Source: Deltaproteobacteria bacterium (GTDB lineage Bacteria; Desulfobacterota; Syntrophia; Syntrophales; Smithellaceae). Taken from it: a stretch of DNA of 29,011 bases. The position numbers and the translations under genes were made by a program. Below the pieces are notes generated by a model, which saw only the letters and a list, made by a program, of their open reading frames with translations, had not been told where the DNA came from and made no database searches. The number at the start of each line of letters is the position of its first letter. The stretch's first letter is position 1. Below are positions 22,370 to 29,011 of the stretch, piece after piece. Location of the stretch: assembly GCA_009668925.1 (NCBI GenBank), contig SBEK01000026.1, forward strand, positions 1 to 29,011, read 5' to 3'.

Positions 22370-22390
22370 CGCGCGCAAATTGTGCGCGCG
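22370..22390 (+). repeat. hairpin after protease/scaffold gene
   Basis: CGCGCGCA (22370-22377) and TGCGCGCG (22383-22390) are perfect 8-bp arms around AATTG. The AAGGAGG binding site of the next gene begins 4 bases later. There is no T-run, so it is not a classical terminator. Confidence 0.6.
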
Positions 22391-22406
22391 TCAGAAGGAG
22401 GACAAA

Positions 22407-23612
22407 ATGAAAAGATCTATCGAAAGCATCTTCGGCAGCATGCGGACGTTTCTCATGCTGGCCGTTCTTATTCTTGTGGCCCTTTGCGTCAAGGCGTTCG
22501 GCCTGGATGATCTTACGGCGGGCGGCGTCATGGCGATGACCCTGGCCGCCGACAAAGCCCTGGAATACACCGAGGGCGTGGAGGTTCCCTTTCCCGTCAT
22601 CAATGCGGACATCCTTTATGCGGGCTCCAATATTTGCGTCAACACCGCAGGCTATGCTCTTCCCGGTTCGGACACAGCCGGCCTGATCTACGCCGGCGTC
22701 GCCGTGGAGCGCGTAGACAACTCGACCGGCAACGCAGGCGACAAGCAGATCCGGCTGCGCCGCAGGGGCCTGGTCAAGATGACGCTGGCGACTGCCATTA
22801 CCCAGGCCAATGTCGGCGACAACGTCTTCCTTGTGGACGATGAGACCGTGGACCTGACGGCAAACGTGACGAATAAAATCTTCTGCGGCATTATCGCCGT
22901 GTTCATCGATACCACGCACGCCTACATCGACATCGAGCCGGCCATCAAGCAGGCCGACGTCGCCACTCATATCGCTGATGCAAGCGGCGCGCACAGCGCC
23001 TCCGCGATATCCGTCGCCGACGCCGGAACGTTCACCGAAGCAACGGAAGTGGAAGCTGCTCTCCAGGAAATCTACCAGCACCTCAAATCCGCGAAGGGAA
23101 TTATTCAGATTCCCATGCCGGTGATCACCTCAGCCGGCGCGGCCCTGGCCGCCTTCGCCGATGGGGACAGTGTCACGCCCGGCTTCTGTGTCACGGCAAA
23201 GGGCCTCGGCATCAGGTGGAATAATCACGCCACGCCCGGCGCGGTGGGATCGAAAGTCATCGTTCCGCCCGACATGGATGTGACGGCCAACGCGGTGCTG
23301 CATATACTGGCGGCTAAAACCGGTGCGACCGTGGGCGATGCGACCAAGTTCACCATCGGCGCTTTCAACAACGTCAAAGACGCGGCCTACGATGCAGATT
23401 TGACATTCGGCGGCGACACCGGGGCAATGGTCGGAGACGACACGGCCAAGCACATTCAGGAAGTTACTCTGGCGCTCGCGCTCGCGGATCTGGCTGCTTA
23501 CCCGGCGGCGATCGAACTGACCATCAAACCGAAGGACGGCACGTTGGGCACGGATGACGTGATCATGTTGGCGGCGTGGATCGAGTACAAGAAGAAGCTG
23601 CTCACGGCTTAA
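22407..23612 (+). CDS. probable capsid decoration protein with N-terminal hydrophobic helix
   Basis: A 401-residue protein in the position of Mu gp33, before the major capsid gene. Residues 13-31 (RTFLMLAVLILVALCVKAF) form a hydrophobic helix. Residues 55-175 look like a capsid-cement fold (VPFPVINADILYAGSNICVN... GLVKMTLATAITQANVGDNVFLVDD). Residues 188-226 contain the stalk-type motif HIADASGAHSASAISVADAGTFTEATEVEAALQEIYQHL that I know from phage fibres and surface proteins. The rest (about 232-401) is a beta-rich domain that may be displayed on the head. The start at 22407 follows AAGGAGGAC; an upstream ATG at 22380 would lie in the hairpin. The hydrophobic N-terminus is odd for a head protein. 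Confidence 0.65.
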   Translation: MKRSIESIFGSMRTFLMLAVLILVALCVKAFGLDDLTAGGVMAMTLAADKALEYTEGVEVPFPVINADILYAGSNICVNTAGYALPGSDTAGLIYAGVAVERVDNSTGNAGDKQIRLRRRGLVKMTLATAITQANVGDNVFLVDDETVDLTANVTNKIFCGIIAVFIDTTHAYIDIEPAIKQADVATHIADASGAHSASAISVADAGTFTEATEVEAALQEIYQHLKSAKGIIQIPMPVITSAGAALAAFADGDSVTPGFCVTAKGLGIRWNNHATPGAVGSKVIVPPDMDVTANAVLHILAAKTGATVGDATKFTIGAFNNVKDAAYDADLTFGGDTGAMVGDDTAKHIQEVTLALALADLAAYPAAIELTIKPKDGTLGTDDVIMLAAWIEYKKKLLTA

Positions 23613-23625
23613 CAGCGTACACAGG

Positions 23626-23646
23626 GGCGCGGTCTCTGGCCGCGCC
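23626..23646 (+). repeat. hairpin before the major capsid gene
   Basis: GGCGCGGTC and GGCCGCGCC pair over 9 bp (one G-U) with loop TCT. The 25 bases at 23625-23649 match 23 of 25 at 24611-24635, the hairpin on the other side of the capsid gene. TGAATA/TATTCA (23652-23665) follows as a small second dyad, before the AAGGAGG binding site. Confidence 0.65.
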
Positions 23647-23685
23647 GCTACTGAATAAATATTCAATCGAGAAGGAGGAATTCTC

Positions 23686-24597
23686 ATGTTAATCAATCAA
23701 GCGACCATCGCGGCGGTCTTTGTCAGCCTGAAGACCATGTTCAATAACGCGTTCGACGCCGCGCCCAGCCAGTGGCAGAAAACCGCCATGCTGGTACCCA
23801 GCGGGTCCAGCCAGAATGATTATGCCTGGCTGTCCATGTTTCCCAAGATGAAAAAGTGGATCGGCGACAAGGCGGTTAAAGCCTTGGAGGCATTCAAGTA
23901 CACCGTCGTCAATGATGACTGGGAGGCCACGGTAGAAGTGGACCGCAACAACATCGAAGACGACACCCTGGGCATATACGCGCCGCAGGCGCAGATGGCT
24001 GGCTTCAGTGCCAAACAGTTGCCCGATGAAATCGTGGCGGACTTGAAAAATAAAGCCTTCGTCAACAAGTGCTATGACGGGCAGTATTACTACGACACGG
24101 ATCACCCGGTCGGTGAGGCCAAGACATCAACGTCGAATAAAGGCACCGCTGTGCTTTCCGGAGCAACGCAGGCGCTGGCTTTGGCGGGCTATGGCGCAGC
24201 GCGCACGGCCATCATGAGTTATACCGATGACGAAGGCCGGCCGCTGGGATTGATTCCCAACGTTCTGGAAGTGCCTCCGGCGCTGGAGATTCAGGGCAAG
24301 CGGCTGGTCGAAATGGAGAAGCTGGCCGATGACACGCCCAATCCGTACTTTAAAACGGCAGAACTGGTCGTCAATTCGCGCCTAACCTCGACTACAGCCT
24401 GGTTCCTGCATTGCACAAGCATGCCCGTGAAACCGTTTATCTATCAGGAACGCAAAGCCCCGGTATTTGTTGAACAGACCGACGCGCAGAATGACAACGT
24501 TTTCATGCGCAAAAAATTCCGTTTCGGTGCGGAAGCCCGTGCGGCCGGAGGTTATGGCTTCTGGCAGATGTCCTGGGGCAGCACCGGGTTAGGTTAA
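23686..24597 (+). CDS. major capsid protein (Mu T, gp34-like)
   Basis: The main shell protein of the icosahedral head. Seen: the Mu-type start MLINQATIAAVFVSLKTMFNNAF, then MLVPSGSSQNDYAWLSMFPKMKKWIGDK near 35-62, TVEVDRNNIEDDTLGIY and a YYDTDHPVG segment, with an ending KFRFGAEARAAGGYGFWQMSWGSTG. The 303 residues match Mu T (305). AAGGAGGAA precedes the ATG. Near-identical hairpins lie on both sides, which may adjust its high expression. Confidence 0.93.
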   Translation: MLINQATIAAVFVSLKTMFNNAFDAAPSQWQKTAMLVPSGSSQNDYAWLSMFPKMKKWIGDKAVKALEAFKYTVVNDDWEATVEVDRNNIEDDTLGIYAPQAQMAGFSAKQLPDEIVADLKNKAFVNKCYDGQYYYDTDHPVGEAKTSTSNKGTAVLSGATQALALAGYGAARTAIMSYTDDEGRPLGLIPNVLEVPPALEIQGKRLVEMEKLADDTPNPYFKTAELVVNSRLTSTTAWFLHCTSMPVKPFIYQERKAPVFVEQTDAQNDNVFMRKKFRFGAEARAAGGYGFWQMSWGSTGLG

Positions 24598-24611
24598 TCA
24601 ACCGTTTGTAG

Positions 24612-24632
24612 GGCGCGGTCCCTGACCGCGCC
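24612..24632 (+). repeat. hairpin after the major capsid gene
   Basis: GGCGCGGTC (24612-24620) and GACCGCGCC (24624-24632) are perfect 9-bp arms around CCT. Compared with the copy at 23626, the stem change from G to A turns a U-G pair into a U-A pair. It precedes the next gene's AGGAGGA site. The lead-in TTTGTAGGG also occurs after the holin hairpin (15240-15248). Confidence 0.65.
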
Positions 24633-24654
24633 GCTCTTAAATCAGGAGGATCAC

Positions 24655-24822
24655 ATGATCAGAATCACAGCCAAGCAGGACGGCTTCCGGCGCGCCGGTA
24701 TGGCGCACACGAAAGATCCGAAGGAATACGCGGACAATAAATTCACGCGCGAGCAGCTCGCCGCGCTCAAGGCCGAGCCCATGCTGATTGTGGAAGTCAT
24801 CGCGGAAAAAGGGAAAAAATAG
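24655..24822 (+). CDS. FluMu N-terminal-domain small protein (Mu gp35-like)
   Basis: A 55-residue protein: MIRITAKQDGFRRAGMAHTKDPKEYADNKFTREQLAALKAEPMLIVEVI..., matching the short domain found after the major capsid gene in Mu and the FluMu prophage. Function unknown. AGGAGGA lies 6 bases before the ATG, and AGGAGG of the next gene overlaps its TAG stop. Confidence 0.8.
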   Translation: MIRITAKQDGFRRAGMAHTKDPKEYADNKFTREQLAALKAEPMLIVEVIAEKGKK

Positions 24823-24831
24823 GAGGCCACA

Positions 24832-25062
24832 ATGTTCCAGGTAAATTACGGCGAATTAAGCCCTGAGGCACTGGCGCAGGCGACGGACATCGCGCAGAAG
24901 ATGGAAGCGGTCGACGGAGCGATCGCCGCTCTGCAAAATGAGCGCACGGCAGCTTCGGCGGAATTTGACGCGAAAGAACACGCATTGCAGACCGAGAAGG
25001 CCAATCTGCGGGAACAACTGCGCGCATTGCGCCAGGTGTCTTTAACGCCGGCGACGGAATAA
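24832..25062 (+). CDS. small coiled-coil protein (76 residues)
   Basis: Reads MFQVNYGELSPEALAQATDIAQKMEAVDGAIAAL..., with a continuous helix from about residue 10 to 68 in heptad-like spacing (ALQNERTAASAEFDAKEHALQTEKANLREQLRALR). TAGGAGG precedes the start. It lies in the group of genes inserted between the gp35-like and gp36-like genes, so it may be a virion or assembly protein. No family recognised. Confidence 0.65.
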   Translation: MFQVNYGELSPEALAQATDIAQKMEAVDGAIAALQNERTAASAEFDAKEHALQTEKANLREQLRALRQVSLTPATE

Positions 25063-25072
25063 GGATCAAATC

Positions 25073-26062
25073 ATGGCGTGGCTGGCAGGCTGGAAATATC
25101 GCAAATTGATACCCGTGTCGCATGCCTCGGGTGCGCTCACCAATTACCAAAAGCGATTGCTGGTGGGTGAATCGTCGGGGGCGGCAGGGGCGGATATCCA
25201 TTGCGAGGGGCTCTGCCTTTCGTCATTTGCGGATTTGCGGCTGACACCGTCTGATGGCCAGACGCTACTGGACTATTACATCGAATCAATTACCGGCACG
25301 ACGCCCAACCGCTTGGCATCCGTGGTCATTGAATACGACACCATAGGAGTATCGTCAACGCCGTTCTATTTGTATTTCGGAAACAGCAATGCCTCGTCCG
25401 CAAGCAATGCGGCAAACACGTACATCATTTATGACGATTTCGAGCGCGGCGCAGACGGAGACACCATCTCCAGCCCGTGGGTCGAAAGTGTCTCGCATGT
25501 GCACATTTCGACAGAGCGGGCATTCGCCGGAACGCGGAGCATGAAGCATGTCGGTGCCGTGGGCGCTGGCGGAGCTGCCAATCTGACTCTACAGGCGGCT
25601 AGTGACATAGCGATCCAGGAGCGGATCAATCGGGACGAAGTCGAAGAAATATATCCGCTTCTTTTTTTTAATGGGGCGAAATGTACCTATCCGATAATCA
25701 ACAAAAATAACTACATTTATTATTATTCTGGCGGCATAAAATATTCGACGGGTGCCTTCATTGGATTGAATACATGGTTTCTATTTGAATTGCGCAATTT
25801 TAACTGGACGGCAGGCACGTTCGATATCGTGCTGAATGGCACGGTCATCAAGACTGGCGCGGCGATGTATAATTCCAATTATTTGTCGAATGCCGTTCGA
25901 AATACCATGTATTCCGTATCAAACACTACCCATTATTGGATAGACAATTTCATCGCCCGAAAATGGACGGCGATCGAACCCGTCTATGGAGCCTTCGGAT
26001 CTCTCGAAACCCGAGGTATTGCCAGACAGGCGATGCATCATCGCCGTTTGAGGGCACAATGA
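25073..26062 (+). CDS. DUF2341-type protein, likely virion surface or carbohydrate-binding
   Basis: Residues 1-110 fit DUF2341: WKYRKLIPVSHASGALTNYQKRLLV, ADLRLTPSDGQTLLDYYIESITG and STPFYLYFGNSNASSASNAANTYIIYDDFE. Residues 115-310 look like a concanavalin/LamG-like beta sandwich (SMKHVGAVGAGG... WFLFELRNFNWTAGTFDIVLNGTVIKTG... YWIDNFIARKW), a fold that often binds sugars. The end (ARQAMHHRRLRAQ) is basic. The stretch 25640-25960 is clearly more AT-rich than its surroundings, a sign of recombination. It is an unusual member of a head-neck gene cluster; display on the head is inferred. Confidence 0.65.
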   Translation: MAWLAGWKYRKLIPVSHASGALTNYQKRLLVGESSGAAGADIHCEGLCLSSFADLRLTPSDGQTLLDYYIESITGTTPNRLASVVIEYDTIGVSSTPFYLYFGNSNASSASNAANTYIIYDDFERGADGDTISSPWVESVSHVHISTERAFAGTRSMKHVGAVGAGGAANLTLQAASDIAIQERINRDEVEEIYPLLFFNGAKCTYPIINKNNYIYYYSGGIKYSTGAFIGLNTWFLFELRNFNWTAGTFDIVLNGTVIKTGAAMYNSNYLSNAVRNTMYSVSNTTHYWIDNFIARKWTAIEPVYGAFGSLETRGIARQAMHHRRLRAQ

Positions 26063-27066
26063 AATATTTAAAACAATCGACATCGGCAGTCATCAAGCTC
26101 GGTCCTTTCGTTGATTTTGAGGACGGCGTTACGCTGGAAACCGGGCTCGTCTCGGCGTTGGATCATGCATCAACGGGCATCATGCTCAGCAAAAACGGTG
26201 GAACGCTGGCCGTCCGGCACGCGACAGTAACCGCCACAACGTATGATGCGCACGGATTTTACAGTGTAACGCTCGATGCCACCGATACCAACACGCTCGG
26301 CCGCCTGCTGGTCGTCTACACCGATCCGGTCACGTGCCTCGCCGTCTGGCAGGAATTCATCATCCTGCCTGCAAATGTTTACGACTCGCTCTACGGTTCG
26401 GATAAGCTGGACGTCGAGCTTGATGCCGTAACATCCGCGCTTGCGGCTATTCAAGGACGGACGGACTTGATACCTGGATCTCCGGCAGCCGTGGGATCGA
26501 TCATGGGTCTGTCTGCGGATACGCAAGCGACGACAGCCGCTGCGGTCAGAGCGGCGATCGCCGCTGAGCTGGCGCGCATTCTCCTTATTCCGACCGATCC
26601 GCTGCTGGCGACGGACGCGCGCGTGGATGCCCTCGTGAGCGCGATCGCGGCAATCCCGATCAATCCTCTGCTCACTGATGACAGCCGCCTGGCTGCACTG
26701 GCCACGCCGTACGTCCTGCCCGTCATGCAGGGCGTTGTCTACACGGCCACGGCAGTTAAAAATCGCGAGGTAGTCATCGTCCAGGGCGACACGCCCCGGA
26801 TAATTTTCGATCTGGGTGCGGATTATACCGGCTGGACGCCGTATTTCGGCGCTAAGGCGGCGCTGGGCGACACGGCCTATGCAATCGCACCCAAAGCCGG
26901 TGCCTGGTCGGATGCCGCAGAGGGTGCGGGATACATCGATTTAACGGCGATTGATACGGCCATACGGGGCCGGTATCCGGCCGAAATTGAATTACGCAAC
27001 GGCACGCAGCGCCTGACCGCCATGAAGTTTACGCTCAAAATAATCGACGCTGTGATCAAGGAGTAG
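26059..27066 (+). CDS. modular virion protein with stalk and BppU-like end domain
   Basis: A 335-residue protein of three parts. Residues 1-118 (MKYLKQSTSAVIKLGPFVDFEDGVTLETGL...SKNGGTLA...YDAHGFYSVTLDATDTNTLGRLLVVY...ILPANVYDSLYG) match a domain common in phage structural genes. Residues 119-225 are an alanine-rich helical stalk. Residues 235-335 (REVVIVQGDTPRIIFDLGADYTGWTPYFGAKA... YPAEIELRNGTQRLTAMKFTLKI) resemble the immunoglobulin-like N-terminal domain of BppU baseplate proteins. The ATG overlaps the previous stop; an upstream ATG at 25936 lies inside the previous gene. Position in the head genes suggests a fibre or decoration on the capsid, but a role in tail or baseplate is possible. 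Confidence 0.65.
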   Translation: MKYLKQSTSAVIKLGPFVDFEDGVTLETGLVSALDHASTGIMLSKNGGTLAVRHATVTATTYDAHGFYSVTLDATDTNTLGRLLVVYTDPVTCLAVWQEFIILPANVYDSLYGSDKLDVELDAVTSALAAIQGRTDLIPGSPAAVGSIMGLSADTQATTAAAVRAAIAAELARILLIPTDPLLATDARVDALVSAIAAIPINPLLTDDSRLAALATPYVLPVMQGVVYTATAVKNREVVIVQGDTPRIIFDLGADYTGWTPYFGAKAALGDTAYAIAPKAGAWSDAAEGAGYIDLTAIDTAIRGRYPAEIELRNGTQRLTAMKFTLKIIDAVIKE

Positions 27067-27068
27067 GC

Positions 27069-27494
27069 ATGTATTGTTCACAAGCGGATATCACCGCAGC
27101 AATAAGCGAAGACGTTCTCATCCAACTGACCGACGACGACAACGCCGGTGTGATCAATCAGGCTTCCGTTACGGCGGCCATCGCCCAGGCGGATGCGGAA
27201 ATCGACGGGTATTGCGGCGCTCGCTACACGGTGCCCTTCGTGACTGTGCCCGCTGTTGTGAAAGCGCTCTCGATCGAGATTGCCGTGTATTATCTCTATA
27301 AGCGGCGCACCGTCCCGGAGAAGATCGAAAAGGCTTATGACAAGGCCATCGCCAAACTGAAAGACATATCGCGCGGGCTATTATCGTTGGGCGTCGCCGA
27401 TCCGCCGCCCGCCGCCACGTCTGCAGGCGGGGCCGAATCGAACAAACCTGTAAGCGATCGCGTGTTCACACGCGATAAAATGACGGGGTTTTAG
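27069..27494 (+). CDS. Mu gp36-like protein (DUF1320), head completion/neck
   Basis: Starts MYCSQADITAAISEDVLIQLTDDDNAGVINQASVTAAIAQADAEIDGYCGARYTVPF, the clear DUF1320 pattern, followed by a helical part and a disordered PPPAATSAGG stretch. The 141 residues match Mu gp36. It likely belongs to the head-tail connection, like other proteins of this shape. It starts 2 bases after the previous gene. Confidence 0.88.
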   Translation: MYCSQADITAAISEDVLIQLTDDDNAGVINQASVTAAIAQADAEIDGYCGARYTVPFVTVPAVVKALSIEIAVYYLYKRRTVPEKIEKAYDKAIAKLKDISRGLLSLGVADPPPAATSAGGAESNKPVSDRVFTRDKMTGF

Positions 27495-27495
27495 C

Positions 27496-27518
27496 CTCTT
27501 CCTTTCGTAAAGGGGGAG
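27496..27518 (+). repeat. hairpin before the gp37-like gene
   Basis: CTCTTCCTTT (27496-27505) and AAAGGGGGAG (27509-27518) pair over 10 bp with two G-U pairs and loop CGT. The following GTTAGGGGGATTT resembles dispersed intergenic repeats I recall from Desulfobacterota and cyanobacteria, and its GGGGGA also acts as ribosome binding site. Confidence 0.5.
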
Positions 27519-27531
27519 TTAGGGGGATTTA

Positions 27532-28053
27532 ATGCTGACGGACATCGAAGAAGCCATCGCGGCGCATTTGAAGGACCGGCTGGAATCCGTGTCCCGGATA
27601 GAGATTGACCAGGCGCACTCTCCGACATCGCTCAAACTGCCGGGCGTCGATGTCATCATGGGTAACGGCGCATTTGCCCGCGTGGCGCAGCATTACAAGA
27701 TCACGGCGCAGGTCTTTGTCGTGGCGACTTTTCAGAATTTGAAAAGTGTCGCCGATCGCAGGAGAGGCGTCTATCCCATCATGGAAGCGCTTGTGGCGCT
27801 CCTGGTGGGCCGCACGTTTGATCTGGCCATCGATCCGCTCAGGCCGAAGCGCCTGGACCACATCACCGAAGAACAGGAGGCCCTGGAGGGCAAGGTCGTC
27901 TTTCAACTGGAATTTGAAACCGGCTTCATTATCTCGGCCGCATCGGATGAAGAGGCGAAAGATCTACTCAGAATCGGACTGAATTATTATCTGCAAGATC
28001 CGGCGGACGACGATAGTGCCGACGCAACCGATGAAATAACGCTGGGATCGTAA
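27532..28053 (+). CDS. Mu gp37-like protein (DUF1834), tail completion/neck
   Basis: A 173-residue protein starting MLTDIEEAIAAHLKDRLESV, with KLPGVDVIMGNGAFARV, YKITAQVFVVATFQNL, RRGVYPIMEALVALLVG and FDLAIDPLRPKRLDHI in the order of DUF1834. Mu gp37 is of similar size and lies between gp36 and the small gp38, as here. A role in the neck or tail terminator is likely from its place, not proven. It starts after a hairpin. Confidence 0.87.
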   Translation: MLTDIEEAIAAHLKDRLESVSRIEIDQAHSPTSLKLPGVDVIMGNGAFARVAQHYKITAQVFVVATFQNLKSVADRRRGVYPIMEALVALLVGRTFDLAIDPLRPKRLDHITEEQEALEGKVVFQLEFETGFIISAASDEEAKDLLRIGLNYYLQDPADDDSADATDEITLGS

Positions 28054-28064
28054 AGGAGGACCGC

Positions 28065-28256
28065 ATGAAAGTACAAGCAGTACCAGGCGCAAGATGCCCG
28101 AAAGAAGGCAAGCCGCGCGAATACATTACCGACAGCAAGACGGAGGAGGTTCCGGACAGCGTCTATTACCGCCGCCTGGTGGCCGACGGCTCGCTGGTAA
28201 TTGAAAAGGCATCAGAGATCGTCGAAACCGCAGAAAAAAAGGGAGGTAAAAAATAA
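28065..28256 (+). CDS. Mu gp38-like small protein (DUF2635)
   Basis: A 63-residue protein: MKVQAVPGARCPKEGKPREYITDSKTEEVPDSVYYRRLVADGSLVIEK, the DUF2635 pattern, with a basic end. It always stands before the sheath gene in Mu-like phages as I recall. AGGAGGA precedes the ATG. Its TAA overlaps the sheath ATG. Confidence 0.85.
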   Translation: MKVQAVPGARCPKEGKPREYITDSKTEEVPDSVYYRRLVADGSLVIEKASEIVETAEKKGGKK

Positions 28257-29011
28257 TGGCTTCAAAAAATATTTCATTCGATTCGATTCCCAGCTCGATC
28301 CGCAAGCCGGGCAAGTATTTTGAATTCAACACCGCACTGGCCGTGCGCACGCTGCCCTCGAACAGACAGCGCCTGCTGATCATCGCCCAACGGCTCACCG
28401 GCGGCACGATAGCCGCGCTAATTCCCACGCAGGTATTTTCCGACGCCGAAGCGGCTGCTTATTTCGGCGCGGGCTCCATCGCCCACCTGATGGTGCGCGC
28501 CGCGATCAAGGCCAACGCCTATCTGGACCTGTCCGTCTGCGCCCTGGACGATTCAGCCACCGCGCCCGTTGCCCGCGTCCACACCCTGGCCATCGCCAAC
28601 AATGCGACGTCCAGCGGTACATTGACGCTTTATGTCGGCAATACGCGCTATCAGATCGGTATTGCCTCAGGCGATACGCCGACGGTTATCGGCACCGCGC
28701 TTAAAGCCGCGCTGGACAATGATTCGTCTTTGCCCTTCACCACGACGCACAATGCCGGAACTATCGTGTTCACAGCAAAAAACAAGGGTACCGTCGCCAA
28801 TCAAATTGATTTTGAGGCGATCGTCACGGCCACGGCCACCACAGCAACATTTACGGCAACCACCCCGGGATCGGTCGATCCGGACATCGCCACGGCGCTC
28901 GCCGCCGTATTTGCCGAAGAATACAACATCGTCGCCAGTCCGTTCGACGACGCGACGTCGCTTGCCGCGCTGAAGACCCATCTGGACAGCATCTCCGGCC
29001 CGATAGAGCAG
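28256..29011 (+). CDS. tail sheath protein (Mu L, gp39-like), partial at the right edge
   Basis: The contractile tail sheath; 252 codons are present and the frame continues beyond the window. Seen: MASKNISFDSIPSSIRKPGKYFEFNTALAVRTLPSNRQRLLIIAQRL, the typical Mu sheath start, then the inserted domain ATSSGTLTLYVGNTRYQIGIASGDTPTVIGTALKAAL... VFTAKNKGTVANQIDF near 120-195, and YNIVASPFDDATSLAALKTHL. It shows that this phage has a myovirus-type tail. GGAGG lies 9-14 bases before the ATG, which overlaps the previous stop. Confidence 0.93.
   Translation, partial: MASKNISFDSIPSSIRKPGKYFEFNTALAVRTLPSNRQRLLIIAQRLTGGTIAALIPTQVFSDAEAAAYFGAGSIAHLMVRAAIKANAYLDLSVCALDDSATAPVARVHTLAIANNATSSGTLTLYVGNTRYQIGIASGDTPTVIGTALKAALDNDSSLPFTTTHNAGTIVFTAKNKGTVANQIDFEAIVTATATTATFTATTPGSVDPDIATALAAVFAEEYNIVASPFDDATSLAALKTHLDSISGPIEQ

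Noticed and set aside
21813..23081. 422-codon open frame on the minus strand
   Set aside because: It lies opposite the protease/scaffold and decoration genes, has no ribosome binding site or recognisable domain, and reads as the low-complexity antisense of GC-rich coding DNA.
23130..23696. 188-codon minus-strand frame opposite the decoration gene and the capsid start
   Set aside because: Antisense to supported genes and crosses the capsid ribosome binding site; no domain is seen.
9828..27518. Hairpins as a CRISPR array or integron sites
   Set aside because: The hairpins are hundreds to thousands of bases apart with genes between them, differ in sequence, and no spacers, cas genes or integrase of that type are present.

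Overview
The window holds the left half of a Mu-like transposable prophage with a contractile (myovirus-type) tail, next to an AT-rich block of DNA-modification genes. The host cannot be named from the sequence. The GC-rich codon use of the phage part, the strong GGAGG ribosome binding sites and a repeat resembling ones I recall from Desulfobacterota would fit a Gram-negative such as the Syntrophales, but this is a weak inference.

Region 1 (about 1-4450) is AT-rich and unlike the rest. On the minus strand it has a ParB-domain protein and a D12-class DNA adenine methylase. A small doubtful ORF, also on the minus strand, ends in a convincing rho-independent terminator. On the plus strand is a beta-class DNA methyltransferase fused to an Mrr-like nuclease domain, possibly a one-chain restriction-modification enzyme. 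It could be a host defence island or left-arm cargo of the phage.

Region 2 (4454-5880) is the immunity operon on the minus strand: an S24/LexA-type repressor, then a predicted lipoprotein and a 62-residue protein, each 3 bases apart. The repressor and the divergent early operon are separated by two 16-bp direct repeats with a 22-bp period, which overlap candidate promoters in both directions. The prophage left end probably lies at 4391-4453 or further left.

Region 3 (5883-14522) is the early operon on the plus strand: a Ner-like regulator, a Mu-type unknown, an IclR-like winged helix protein, a coiled-coil protein, the DDE transposase (MuA role), the AAA ATPase target selector (MuB role), small membrane proteins, Gam, cysteine-rich small proteins, a zinc-ribbon protein, GemA and the Mor activator.

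Region 4 (14523-17087) opens with a non-coding segment holding a 16-bp stem. It continues with the lysis genes (T7-lysozyme-type amidase, 3TM holin, a membrane protein), a DksA/TraR zinc finger and the small terminase subunit.

Region 5 (17071-29011) is the morphogenesis module in Mu order: large terminase, a portal fused to a MuF-like minor head protein, a gp10-like neck protein, protease I with an internal scaffold (Z) start, a decoration protein, major capsid T, a gp35-like protein, inserted accessory virion genes (coiled coil, DUF2341, stalk protein), gp36, gp37 and gp38 homologues, and the tail sheath, which runs off the right edge.

A recurring feature of the phage part is a GC-rich hairpin just before the ribosome binding site at several gene junctions. 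Two nearly identical copies flank the major capsid gene. No tRNA, rRNA, CRISPR array or complete insertion sequence was seen.
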